NCBI GenBank assembly: GCA_023091735.1
Contig: JALKBU010000773.1
Coordinates: 1-25,210 of the forward strand
DNA length: 25,210 bases
Reading direction: 5' to 3'
From: Trichomonas tenax
Taxonomy: Eukaryota > Parabasalia > Trichomonadida > Trichomonadidae
In this document: piece after piece, positions 18,036-25,210 of the stretch
Numbering within the stretch: position 1 is the stretch's first letter
Layout: every line of letters starts with the position of its first letter
The notes under the pieces: model-generated
Told to the model about the DNA's origin: nothing
The model's database searches: none
Seen by the model: the letters and a program-made list of their open reading frames with translations, nothing else
Position numbers and translations under genes: made by a program

Positions 18036-19052
18036 TTTTCTCGTTTACTCTTTTGAGTTTTGCGATTTTTAACGAGTGACCCCCCCTATAGATCAGATCA
18101 GATAAAACATTTACGTACCTTTCTTGGGTTCTGTTTACAGTGGTATCAATAATATCTCTGCAAACAAAGACCAAGCCGCTCATCCAATATGGTTTTGCTT
18201 AAACAAACACTATCTTGTATTGGAAGATGATGGAAGCTCTTCTCATATCTATTGTAGGTATAACTGCGTGTTAATAATATAGATGTAGCCTATATTAAAT
18301 CGCAGAATTTATAAATATGTTAACAAAATCAATTATAATTAATACATTCATAAATGGTGTGATTATAGATTATTATTTTAAGGATATGAGACTCTGTTTT
18401 TGTATTTTTAAAAAAGCAATAATTTAACTTATTTAGTATTTCCATTTATTTTAATAAGAAATTGGTGCTTTTCAGGGGTGCTGAGTATGTTTATAGCATT
18501 TGCTTGTCTATTTAACTTGAGGATCTCAATGCCTCCATGAGATTTCAGCAAATTTTGACATGTAAAATAACGAAAGTCACTATTTTCGACACTTATTATC
18601 TGACATTTGTCATGTAAAATCGATAATTTGATATGTAATGTTACCAATGAGCAATTTTTATGTGAATTGGAGGTAGCATAACTTTATGTATGCTCGATGC
18701 ACGAGCAAAGGAATGCCGTTTGACTCCTGCGCGTAGCGTATTTTTTCTTTTCTATTTTTTGATTTTTCTAGGGGAACTCTATCAAAAATAAGCGAGCGAA
18801 CGCTATAATAGTGAGATGTATTTGTTATAATCATCAAAGAGATTCATAACAGAAGCCCATTAATGATTTGTAATAGGTTTCTGTTTGTAATCATATGATA
18901 TCATGATTAAGTAATACCATGCTAAGATCATGAAACAGATTGCACCACTAGAATCAGCACCCCAAAAAAGCATGTAAATATTTCATCAGATTCGTCCAGG
19001 AATGGGTTTTACTCGTTAAAAATCGCAAAATTCAAAAAGGTCAACGAGAAAA
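18036..19052. mobile_element. Possible element with 42-bp terminal inverted repeats
   Basis: Segments 18036-18077 and 19011-19052 are inverted copies with 38 of 42 positions identical, containing ACTCGTTAAAAATCGCAAAA in inverse orientation. Each arm also has CTCGTT and AACGAG at its two ends. Between them are an open but startless coding stretch (18105-18282), two GACATGTAAA-type sites (18557-18566; variant 18609-18618) and a GC-richer patch (18691-18740). I could not define target-site duplications, and no transposase is seen. Confidence 0.5.
18105..18282 (+). pseudogene. Coding fragment without a start, family not recognised
   Basis: Fifty-eight codons lie between stops on the plus strand with no ATG. 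The reading includes NIYVPFLGSVYSGINNISAN, KDQAAHPIWFCLNKHYLVL and EDDGSSSHIYCRYN, a protein-like composition suggestive of a trichomonad surface-protein fragment. It lies inside the inverted-repeat pair. I do not recognise the family. Confidence 0.35.
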
Positions 19053-19719
19053 AAAGTGGAGCCCCTTTATTTTGTTATTCAATCATTTTGAATTTTTTAC
19101 TCCGCAAACATTTTTATAACAAAATCAAATCTCGCAAACATCTTTATGACAAAAGAAAGCAATTACTATTTTCTGTACCTTCTCAATCCATTTATAGCAT
19201 TAAAGCAGTTCAGACAATGAACAGAAACGAAATCAAATAACGAAAAATTGAGTGGAATTTTATTCTGTGAAAATTGCCAAAAAGTGCTTGATTTAGCCTG
19301 TTTTTCGTGAAGAACTAAAGATATATAGCATCAGAAAACCATAGGTATGAAGCGGCATAAGAAGATATGAAACTATCGGCAAGATAATGAAATTTATTTT
19401 AACAAAATCGTAAACTCTTGATTTAATGTAAATCAGTCTCCCGAAGACTTTTAGATTGTTTTTCAAAGTTGCTTTTTTGATATTTTTATATGAAAGTGCC
19501 AAAAAACTTATAAACAAATATTTATAAGCATATCATAAAAGAATGACTAAATTTATTTTTTTTTTGTCGATAGTTGATAAAAATTAAATAATATCGATAT
19601 CCAAAAGCAATAGAATATAAAAATGAAATAGAAGAAAATGAAGGAATGATTGCTGTTAATTTTTGATATGAGTATTCAAATAATTGAGAGACGAAATCCA
19701 AATTTCTGTTGAATTAGGG
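19053..19719. other. AT-rich spacer before the Myb gene
   Basis: No gene is supported. A 74-codon minus-strand frame (19293-19517) lacks an ATG start and recognisable motifs. Confidence 0.35.
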
Positions 19720-19762
19720 CCAATCAGTACTCAAAAAAATTGAATGAGGACCAATCAATACT
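19720..19762 (+). promoter_or_regulatory. Paired CCAATCA elements upstream of Myb gene
   Basis: CCAATCAGTACT at 19720-19731 and CCAATCAATACT at 19751-19762 are near-identical direct repeats 31 bp apart, 63 and 32 bp before the Myb start. They may be CCAAT-type or trichomonad-specific promoter sites. The second holds a TCA that could be the initiator. Confidence 0.4.
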
Positions 19763-19782
19763 AATTAATTTTTATTTTTATA

Positions 19783-20253
19783 ATGCTACTTCCTCCAATC
19801 ACGACACTGTTCCCTGACTTGCAGTTCATCAAGCCATTGTATGAAATAGATGCTGCTCCACAGTCTCCACAACCAAAGCCACGAAGCACATTAAAATCGA
19901 AGTTTACTTCCGAAGAAGACAAGAAACTCATAGAACTGGCAACCAAAAACACATCAAGGAACTGGAATATGATTGCCCAGCAACTTGGAACACGCAACGC
20001 GAGACAATGCAGAGAAAGATGGATCAATTATCTCAACCCTAATCTTAGGAACGATCCATGGACAGAAGAAGAAGATAAACTTCTATTAGAGAAGTTTGCC
20101 ATATATGGAACTCATTGGAACAAGATTTCTAAATCATTCCATTGCAGAAGTGACAATTCCATCCGCAACAGATACCAGCTGCTAATGAGACACATGGAGA
20201 AGAATAACTCCCTTAGTTCGAGCTCTTCTCCTTCTCATATGTCTGATGTCTAA
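19783..20253 (+). CDS. Myb R2R3-type DNA-binding protein
   Basis: A 156-residue protein with two Myb repeats at about residues 40-86 and 90-138. Repeat 1 reads KFTSEEDKKLIELA, NWNMIAQQLGTRNARQC, RERWINYL, with phenylalanine for the first tryptophan. Repeat 2 reads DPWTEEEDKLLLEKF, THWNKISKSF, RSDNSIRNRYQLL, with tyrosine for the third. This is the typical small trichomonad Myb of 150-200 residues; in T. vaginalis such proteins bind promoter elements and regulate iron-responsive genes. The N-terminal 35 residues are proline-rich and the tail is a serine run. The target of this one is unknown. The ATG at 19783 is the first in frame; no TCA abuts it. Confidence 0.93.
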   Translation: MLLPPITTLFPDLQFIKPLYEIDAAPQSPQPKPRSTLKSKFTSEEDKKLIELATKNTSRNWNMIAQQLGTRNARQCRERWINYLNPNLRNDPWTEEEDKLLLEKFAIYGTHWNKISKSFHCRSDNSIRNRYQLLMRHMEKNNSLSSSSSPSHMSDV

Positions 20254-20958
20254 TTTTTTATTTGGATTTTAACACCATGCGTTATTTTTTATATTAAATA
20301 CCTCTTTCTATCTCTAATTGCAACTTCTTTCATCATTTACTAGCATCAGCACATAAAACAATCAAGGAGTGGACCTTCTTTACAATAGCTAATCATCCAT
20401 AAATTGTAATAATATTTATTCATAATTATAAAATTTGATTTTGTCTTCTTATCACTTGTTTATTGCTCTTAATATTGGATAAATAATCTATGCTTAGCTG
20501 TATAGGATCACATTTCATGTTTATGGTAAAAATTCTCAAATTTTACATTTAGAATCATATATATGGCCCACAACTAACAGAGTATGCTTTTTTATGCAAA
20601 CAGAGTAGAAATAAATGAGATGAAAAGCTATATCATTAGATATTTCCGAACGAGATGTATTCACTCTAACCGAATATATTTTTTGCTCAAAAACAACTGA
20701 AAACTATGCAATATATCAAAAATAGATCAATGATATATCATAATCACTTCAAATAAAAGAAATTTCATGAAATTTGCAATAATTTAACTTCTTGTTTTTA
20801 TTTTTACTCAAAACTTCATTAAATCGTTATTACATATCACATGTAGTCTATATATGATGTTTAATTCATATGAAATATAAAAAAGTGGCTTTTATAAATA
20901 ACCTTCATTATTACTTTTTATTTTGAAAAACTTTTCTTTCCGATGAATAGATTTATAA
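20254..20958. other. AT-rich spacer
   Basis: I see no gene or notable repeat here. Confidence 0.4.
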
Positions 20959-21579
20959 ATGAGTCCTTCGATAAGTTCAACTATTGTCAGACATATAACT
21001 CAGGTTGGAGATTACACTTATGGTGTTCTTGAAAACAAATTTTATTTATTAATTTTTTATCATCATATTGATGGTGGATATTTCAATCCATCATCATCAG
21101 CATCATATTGTAATGAACCAAATAAATATTCTATTTTGAGCAATTTAACAGATTTTCATAGAGATTCAGATCGAAAATTTACATTTGCGCTCGTTTACGA
21201 TTATATTAAAGCATATAACATTTGGCAGCAAACAAATAATCCGATGTCTGAAAAAGATGACATTTCAAAGCATCATAATGTAACAGGTTATAATCCTATT
21301 AGGATTCTTGCTGAGAGAAAAGATGCATGTACATGGGGAGGACTAATATTTGGCTCATATCAATGGAACACATTTATTGATGGATGCCCTGGGGGTTCAA
21401 ATTGGTTTTATTCGATAGGATATACAGGAGCAGATTGGGCCAGCGCTCCATATATACCTTCGAATAGCAAAGGAGTATATTCTGTATCTTTATGGGTAAA
21501 AGTTAGTGTTCCAGATGTTTTCATGATTGGAACATGCCATTATCATAATTATATGCAATATAAATTTACTTTCATTTAA
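20959..21579 (+). CDS. Trichomonad conserved protein, paralog A
   Basis: A 206-residue protein alike over its length to the protein at 22377. Shared landmarks: LIFYHxxxGGYF, CNEPxKYSIL, HRDxDxKFTFAL, YNIWQQxNNP, GYNP, CxxGGL, FIDGCPGGxNW, IGYTG and SLWVKV. It looks like a beta-rich domain with conserved cysteines and aromatic residues; similar WQQ/NP and IDG motifs occur, as I recall, in uncharacterised invertebrate extracellular proteins, but that link is weak. No signal peptide or membrane segment is visible. An out-of-frame ATG at 20943 overlaps the start. Codon use is more AT-rich than in paralog B. Function unknown. Confidence 0.7.
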   Translation: MSPSISSTIVRHITQVGDYTYGVLENKFYLLIFYHHIDGGYFNPSSSASYCNEPNKYSILSNLTDFHRDSDRKFTFALVYDYIKAYNIWQQTNNPMSEKDDISKHHNVTGYNPIRILAERKDACTWGGLIFGSYQWNTFIDGCPGGSNWFYSIGYTGADWASAPYIPSNSKGVYSVSLWVKVSVPDVFMIGTCHYHNYMQYKFTFI

Positions 21580-21833
21580 GTCATGCTTCTGTTTGAGTTA
21601 TCATAAATTAACCTTAACGTAAGGACATTCTCAATATGTCAATTTTTACCCGTTCCAAAAACTAGGCAATGACCCAGATAAATTTTGATTTTAAAAAATC
21701 TATTTATAGTATAAAATTATTCCAAGAGATATGCGGCCTTGTCTACCAAAAGTTATTTATTCATATATTGTCTATTTATCATTGTTATGACAAAAAACAA
21801 ATAATTAAACATGCTTTTAAATGATATATATAT
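21580..21833. other. Short spacer
   Basis: Convergent 3' ends of paralog A and the tail-anchored gene. Nothing else was recognised. Confidence 0.4.
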
Positions 21834-22076
21834 TCATTGCATAAAACCCCTATGAGATCGGCGCTTCCAAATGCCAAAACCGGATAAAAGACCAATTGCA
21901 GTTAATATGATTACTTTTAGATACCATAGGTAGTCTCGATTTTTCCGCTCACTTTCCTCTAAAGCATGTATTTTTTCTTCAAGAGTTTCCCTTAATGCAC
22001 CAATTTCATCTCTAAACTCTTCCCTTAGGTTTTCACATAATTGGTAGTAATTGATTTCAACGTTTTCCAAATTCAT
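21834..22076 (-). CDS. Small coiled-coil protein with C-terminal membrane anchor
   Basis: An 80-residue protein. Residues about 10-45 are charged and heptad-like (LREEFRDEIGALRETLEEK, HALEESERKN), giving a coiled coil. Residues about 50-67 (YLWYLKVIILTAIGLLSG) form one hydrophobic segment, followed by FGIWKRRSHRGFMQ. This is the layout of a tail-anchored protein inserted in the ER or an organelle membrane. The start follows TTCAAG, the same context as the ankyrin gene (TCAAAG), which supports a real gene despite its size. The stop is TGA. It lies opposite to and between the two paralogs. A TTTCCCGC site is 165 bp upstream. No family recognised. Confidence 0.6.
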   Translation of the reverse strand: MNLENVEINYYQLCENLREEFRDEIGALRETLEEKIHALEESERKNRDYLWYLKVIILTAIGLLSGFGIWKRRSHRGFMQ

Positions 22077-22240
22077 CTTGAATAATGATTGGAAAATTTC
22101 AATTCAATTCGAGAACGTTAGATAATTTTATTACAAGTGACTACTCAGATAGAAAATTATCTTCACGATTTTTTAAGTAATTAATAATCCTTTTTGATAG
22201 AATTCATTTCTTTCCCATTCGAAAATGAAGTGAAAAAAAA

Positions 22241-22248
22241 TTTCCCGC
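22241..22248 (+). promoter_or_regulatory. E2F-type consensus match
   Basis: TTTCCCGC followed by AAAA, in the divergent region between the tail-anchored gene (165 bp away) and paralog B (129 bp away). Confidence 0.35.
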
Positions 22249-22376
22249 AAAATTTTATCTAAAAGGATGAAGTAACATAATAGCTTTTTTGCTCATTAAC
22301 CTCAATGGAAAGAATTCTTTTACAATTTGTCAATTTTTATTATTTAAGATTGTGTTTAAATAAAGCATGAAAGTGA

Positions 22377-23051
22377 ATGATAAACTCGACAGTTGTTAGG
22401 AACATAAAACATGTTGGAAGATATACATATGGATACATCGACGATTGTATTTATATGCTCATCTTCTATCACGACATTCGCGGCGGTTACTTCAAACCAT
22501 CTTCGAAAGCACTTTCATGCAACGAGCCATACAAATACTCTATTTTAGACAAATTGTCTGATATTCATCGCGACTTAGACAACAAATTCACATTTGCACT
22601 CATTTTTGACGAAAATCATACATACAACATTTGGCAACAAAGTAATAATCCTATTTACGACGTTGACAATGTTACAAATAATCAATATTTCAATGTCAGT
22701 GGCTACAATCCACTAAACATTACTGCAAACAGAGCAGCAACATATTGTCATTGTGGAGGTTTACTTTTGAGTTCTCATCCTGAAAAAACTTTTATTGATG
22801 GATGTCCAGGAGGTGATAATTGGCTTTTCGCCATTGGATACACTGGTGTTACTTGGAACAGTAACACATATTGGAATTCAACATTTCAAAGAATTCCATC
22901 AAATGATAATCCAGAATCAATATCAATCTCACTGTGGGTCAAAATCTTAAACACAAAAGCTTTTATCATTGACACATGTAATGTTATCAATAATCATTAC
23001 AGCCCTCGATGTTTTTGTTATTATGTATTTATTTTGATCGAAACATCATAA
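22377..23051 (+). CDS. Trichomonad conserved protein, paralog B
   Basis: A 224-residue protein, by eye a little over half identical to the protein at 20959. Conserved: LIFYHDIRGGYFKPSS, CNEPYKYSIL, HRDLDNKFTFALIF, YNIWQQSNNP, SGYNPLNI, CGGLLLSS, TFIDGCPGGDNW, AIGYTG and SLWVKI. It has insertions around 100-105 and 165-180 relative to paralog A, and a cysteine- and aromatic-rich tail (RCFCYYVFILIETS). The ATG at 22377 is preceded by an out-of-frame ATG at 22367. The stop TAA is followed by A. The two genes look like a tandem duplication with a gene on the other strand between them. Function unknown. Confidence 0.75.
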   Translation: MINSTVVRNIKHVGRYTYGYIDDCIYMLIFYHDIRGGYFKPSSKALSCNEPYKYSILDKLSDIHRDLDNKFTFALIFDENHTYNIWQQSNNPIYDVDNVTNNQYFNVSGYNPLNITANRAATYCHCGGLLLSSHPEKTFIDGCPGGDNWLFAIGYTGVTWNSNTYWNSTFQRIPSNDNPESISISLWVKILNTKAFIIDTCNVINNHYSPRCFCYYVFILIETS

Positions 23052-23195
23052 AGTTTTGTTTATTCCACGAAATTTCATGATTTTGGCAATGCCCTTTAAA
23101 ATGAATCAAATTTATCATGGAAGTAAAACATGCCTATTTATTTGACTATGCATTAGATATCAATGAAAATTACCGACTGACTCTCGAGTCAAGAG

Positions 23196-23709
23196 TTACA
23201 GCAAAATTTTGAAGAAAAATGAAGAAGAGCTTGAGTCCTTCTTCTTGCGGCAAGCTTTAATTGCACAACTGCAGCAAATAGCGATAACGGCGATAATTAT
23301 AATCAAAGCAATGATGACAGAGGGTTTAGTTACAACAAAATTATCATCCTTGGTTAATATATAAAATTTCCTTTGAACATAACCAAGGAAAATATCAAAA
23401 CAAGCACTATTATCGCATGAAACATCTTTGATAGAAATCTTGCTTTGAGAATTCTTATCTAAATGGCATTCAAAGGTAGAAGAAATATTTTTTGTACTGG
23501 AGATTTTGCTTGATGAATGTCATTAATTAAAATGGAGTCTGCTGTATCATCAAAAAACCTTATAATTTGACGGACTCGAGCCACGCTGCAAATAAATAAA
23601 CTTGGCTATTTCAAGATTGTTATTATCCGTTTCTTCAAATTTGATTTCTATGTCTGTACAATTTGTACCTGAACCATAAAGATATGATATTTTGGGTGTC
23701 TTTTTACAT
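23196..23709 (-). pseudogene. Decayed type I membrane protein, C-terminal part
   Basis: From the stop at 23196 the minus strand is open for about 100 codons with no ATG. It shows an ectodomain part (SCDNSACFDIFLGYVQRK), a strong membrane segment (PSVIIALIIIIAVIAICC), and a basic, serine-rich tail (CAIKACRKKKDSSSSS). This is the end of a surface membrane protein. Further upstream, homologous-looking ectodomain continues in other frames: ISYLYGSGTNCTDIEIKFEE and IAKFIYLQRGSSPSNYKVF at about 23551-23705, with a frame change near 23550 and another near 23500. The family is not recognised; a trichomonad surface protein (Pmp- or BspA-like) is possible. Confidence 0.6.
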
Positions 23710-24269
23710 AATTCGTTTTATCTTTCTCATTGTTTTATGACAAAAAAAAATTATTTTGCTGCCGCAAGTCAAAGTTACTTCGGCAAATTTTTATTTTATT
23801 GAATAAAGTTTGAATGCAACAGATTGCTGCATAATTTCATAGGTGGTGATGGCTGCACAAATCTTTAATAATAGTTGCTGAGCCTTCTATTATCATGTTA
23901 ATTTTTGCATGTAAAGTGCTGACAACACGATAGGCTTATCTCAATTTTCAGAACTTTATATTGGCGAAGGGTAACAAAAATTTCGACAAGAAGTGTTGCA
24001 AGGTATTGATATGGATTGCTTCTCAGTTTCTTAATCTATGTTGTTTATTTTGAATACCCAAAAAACTCTTGGATACTTTGCAGATAGAATATTTGTAATG
24101 TAGAGTTGTTATTGACAAAATATGAGTCCATGATCTTAGTTAGAAGTTTTTCCGAAGTAAATTCCACAATTGGATTTCTCTATGTTAATTTCGCTCGTAA
24201 TATATATAATTATACTTTTCATTTTTAAGCATGAACAAATTATTATTTAATTGATTGATTTCTTCTCAA
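23710..24269 (-). pseudogene. Probable upstream part of the decayed membrane protein
   Basis: Short protein-like stretches lie on the minus strand, such as FTSEKLLTKIMDSYFVNNNS near 24100-24165 followed by LQIFYLQSIQEFFGYSK and a stop, and AYRVVSTLHAKINMIIEGSA near 23880-23940. Stops and frame changes separate them. They are probably the same gene's ectodomain. Confidence 0.35.
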
Positions 24270-25210
24270 TTAGAGGTTGTTTTTACGTGTTTTATAGAGC
24301 ATGGATTGTTCATAGAGGTGACAAATGATATTATAGATAACTTTGTGCTCTTCTGGCTTTAAACGATTTGTATGGAATGCATTACATTGAACTAATCGAT
24401 CTTTCGAGGTAAGGTAGTCCTGAATGGAAGATCCATAAACTACATTTTCATTTGAAGCACGATATTGCCCATGAAATTCAACATCAAATTTAGTGGCAAT
24501 CTGAAAAGGCCTTGAAGTAATTGGATGATTCCTATTTTTGACTTCGATTGTTTTGCTTACTTGGAAATCTTGGCGTTGCTGAGTTTTTCCAAATACTGGC
24601 TCAAGAACACTGGTTCTAATCGTATCATTGTAATCAGTGTCGTGAAACAATAAAAATGAACCTAAATTATGATAGTAATCATTCAAAATCTTTATGTTCT
24701 TTGGAGAACATAATTCACCAAGAAGTCTTTCCATGTAATCAGATCCACCAATAGTGACCACATCAAAAGCTTTCAAAAATTTATCAGAAAGTAGTTCAGC
24801 AGACTTTGAAACAGGATGAATAACAGCTTGAATGGTATACATACTATTTTGTTGATTAAGTTGGTGAATGAAGTTAAATGTATTAGAATTAAATGGCCTT
24901 GAATCATTATATTTGTCTGGATGGATGATTAAGCAATTTATTTCCTTTTTGTTGTTTTGTTTGTTAATTTTTCTTGTATTATTATTTATCTGAATTATGT
25001 TTGTAACATTCAAATTAGAATTTGTGGTGTTCTTTTGATTCTGGTTAGAATTTGAAGATTTGTTTGTAGCGTTAACATTCATGTTTGTGGTGTTCTTTTG
25101 ATTCTGGTTAGAATTTGAAGATTTGTTTGTAGCGTTAACATTCATGTTTGTGGTGTTCTTTTGATTCTGGTTAGAATTTGAAGATTTGTTTGTAGCGTTA
25201 ACATTCATGT
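24270..25210 (-). CDS. Asn-rich repeat protein with possible ThuA-like domain, partial
   Basis: The gene enters from beyond the right edge, so its true start is not seen. The N-terminal part visible is at least three exact 21-residue repeats rich in Asn, Ser and Thr (unit MNVNATNKSSNSNQNQKNTT plus N). A linker then leads to about 220 residues with an alpha/beta look: INCLIIHPDKYND, FDVVTIGGSDYMERLL, LGSFLLFHDTDY, RNHPITSRPFQIATKFDVEF and NVVYGSSIQDY. Order and motifs (GG-S, FLLFHDTDY, HPIT, then an end region) resemble ThuA/glutamine-amidotransferase-like folds, but a catalytic Cys-His pair is not evident. Function unknown. Confidence 0.65.
   Translation of the reverse strand, partial: MNVNATNKSSNSNQNQKNTTNMNVNATNKSSNSNQNQKNTTNMNVNATNKSSNSNQNQKNTTNSNLNVTNIIQINNNTRKINKQNNKKEINCLIIHPDKYNDSRPFNSNTFNFIHQLNQQNSMYTIQAVIHPVSKSAELLSDKFLKAFDVVTIGGSDYMERLLGELCSPKNIKILNDYYHNLGSFLLFHDTDYNDTIRTSVLEPVFGKTQQRQDFQVSKTIEVKNRNHPITSRPFQIATKFDVEFHGQYRASNENVVYGSSIQDYLTSKDRLVQCNAFHTNRLKPEEHKVIYNIICHLYEQSMLYKTRKNNL
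25021..25210. repeat. 63-bp perfect tandem repeat, at least three copies
   Basis: Units at 25021-25083, 25084-25146 and 25147-25209 are identical and keep the reading frame of the gene at 24270. The array continues past the window edge. Complete identity, including silent positions, points to recent expansion or homogenisation. Confidence 0.9.

Noticed and set aside
18429..18647. 72-codon minus-strand frame
   Set aside because: TTG start and its coding sequence includes GACATGTAAA elements; no motif.

Overview
The window looks like nuclear DNA of a trichomonad (Parabasalia), perhaps Tritrichomonas or Trichomonas. The evidence is AT-rich intronless genes, start codons sitting a few bases after a TCA initiator-like element, a Cpn10 with a short hydrogenosome-type presequence, a two-repeat Myb protein, a large ankyrin protein, and trichomonad-type glycine-rich and lineage-specific families. 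The genus is inference; the eukaryotic protist character is well supported.

Left part (1-8200), gene-dense: an E2F-family transcription factor (+), a broken MATE transporter (-), a decayed coding remnant, an alpha-helical ARM/HEAT-like protein (+), a nucleoplasmin-like acidic histone chaperone (-), a 724-residue ankyrin protein (-), and a chaperonin-10 gene (+). The last two diverge from a shared 459-bp promoter region. E2F-type sites lie next to the chaperone gene, so a local E2F-to-chaperone regulatory link is plausible.

Middle (8200-19780), gene-poor: a decayed ankyrin gene, a 672-bp fold-back element, a Rab GTPase gene, a glycine-rich-domain gene broken by an early stop and a frameshift, then about 5 kb with no intact gene. 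That 5 kb holds a striking run of long hairpins (best four at 17019-17440, 40-45 bases apart, flanked by a 16-bp direct repeat) and a pair of 42-bp inverted repeats 1 kb apart.

Right part (19783-25210): a Myb R2R3-type factor, two paralogous genes of an unrecognised family with a small tail-anchored coiled-coil gene between them on the other strand, a decayed membrane protein gene, and the 3' part of a gene with an Asn-rich 63-bp perfect tandem repeat and a possible ThuA-like domain.

Two sequence signals recur across the window: a 10-base element GACATGTAAA/TTTACATGTC, eight exact copies, often 30-90 bp upstream of genes; and TCA placed 0-12 bases before the start codon of most convincing genes. 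Five E2F-consensus-like sites also occur. The hairpin cluster and the GACATGTAAA element are the best candidates for something not described.
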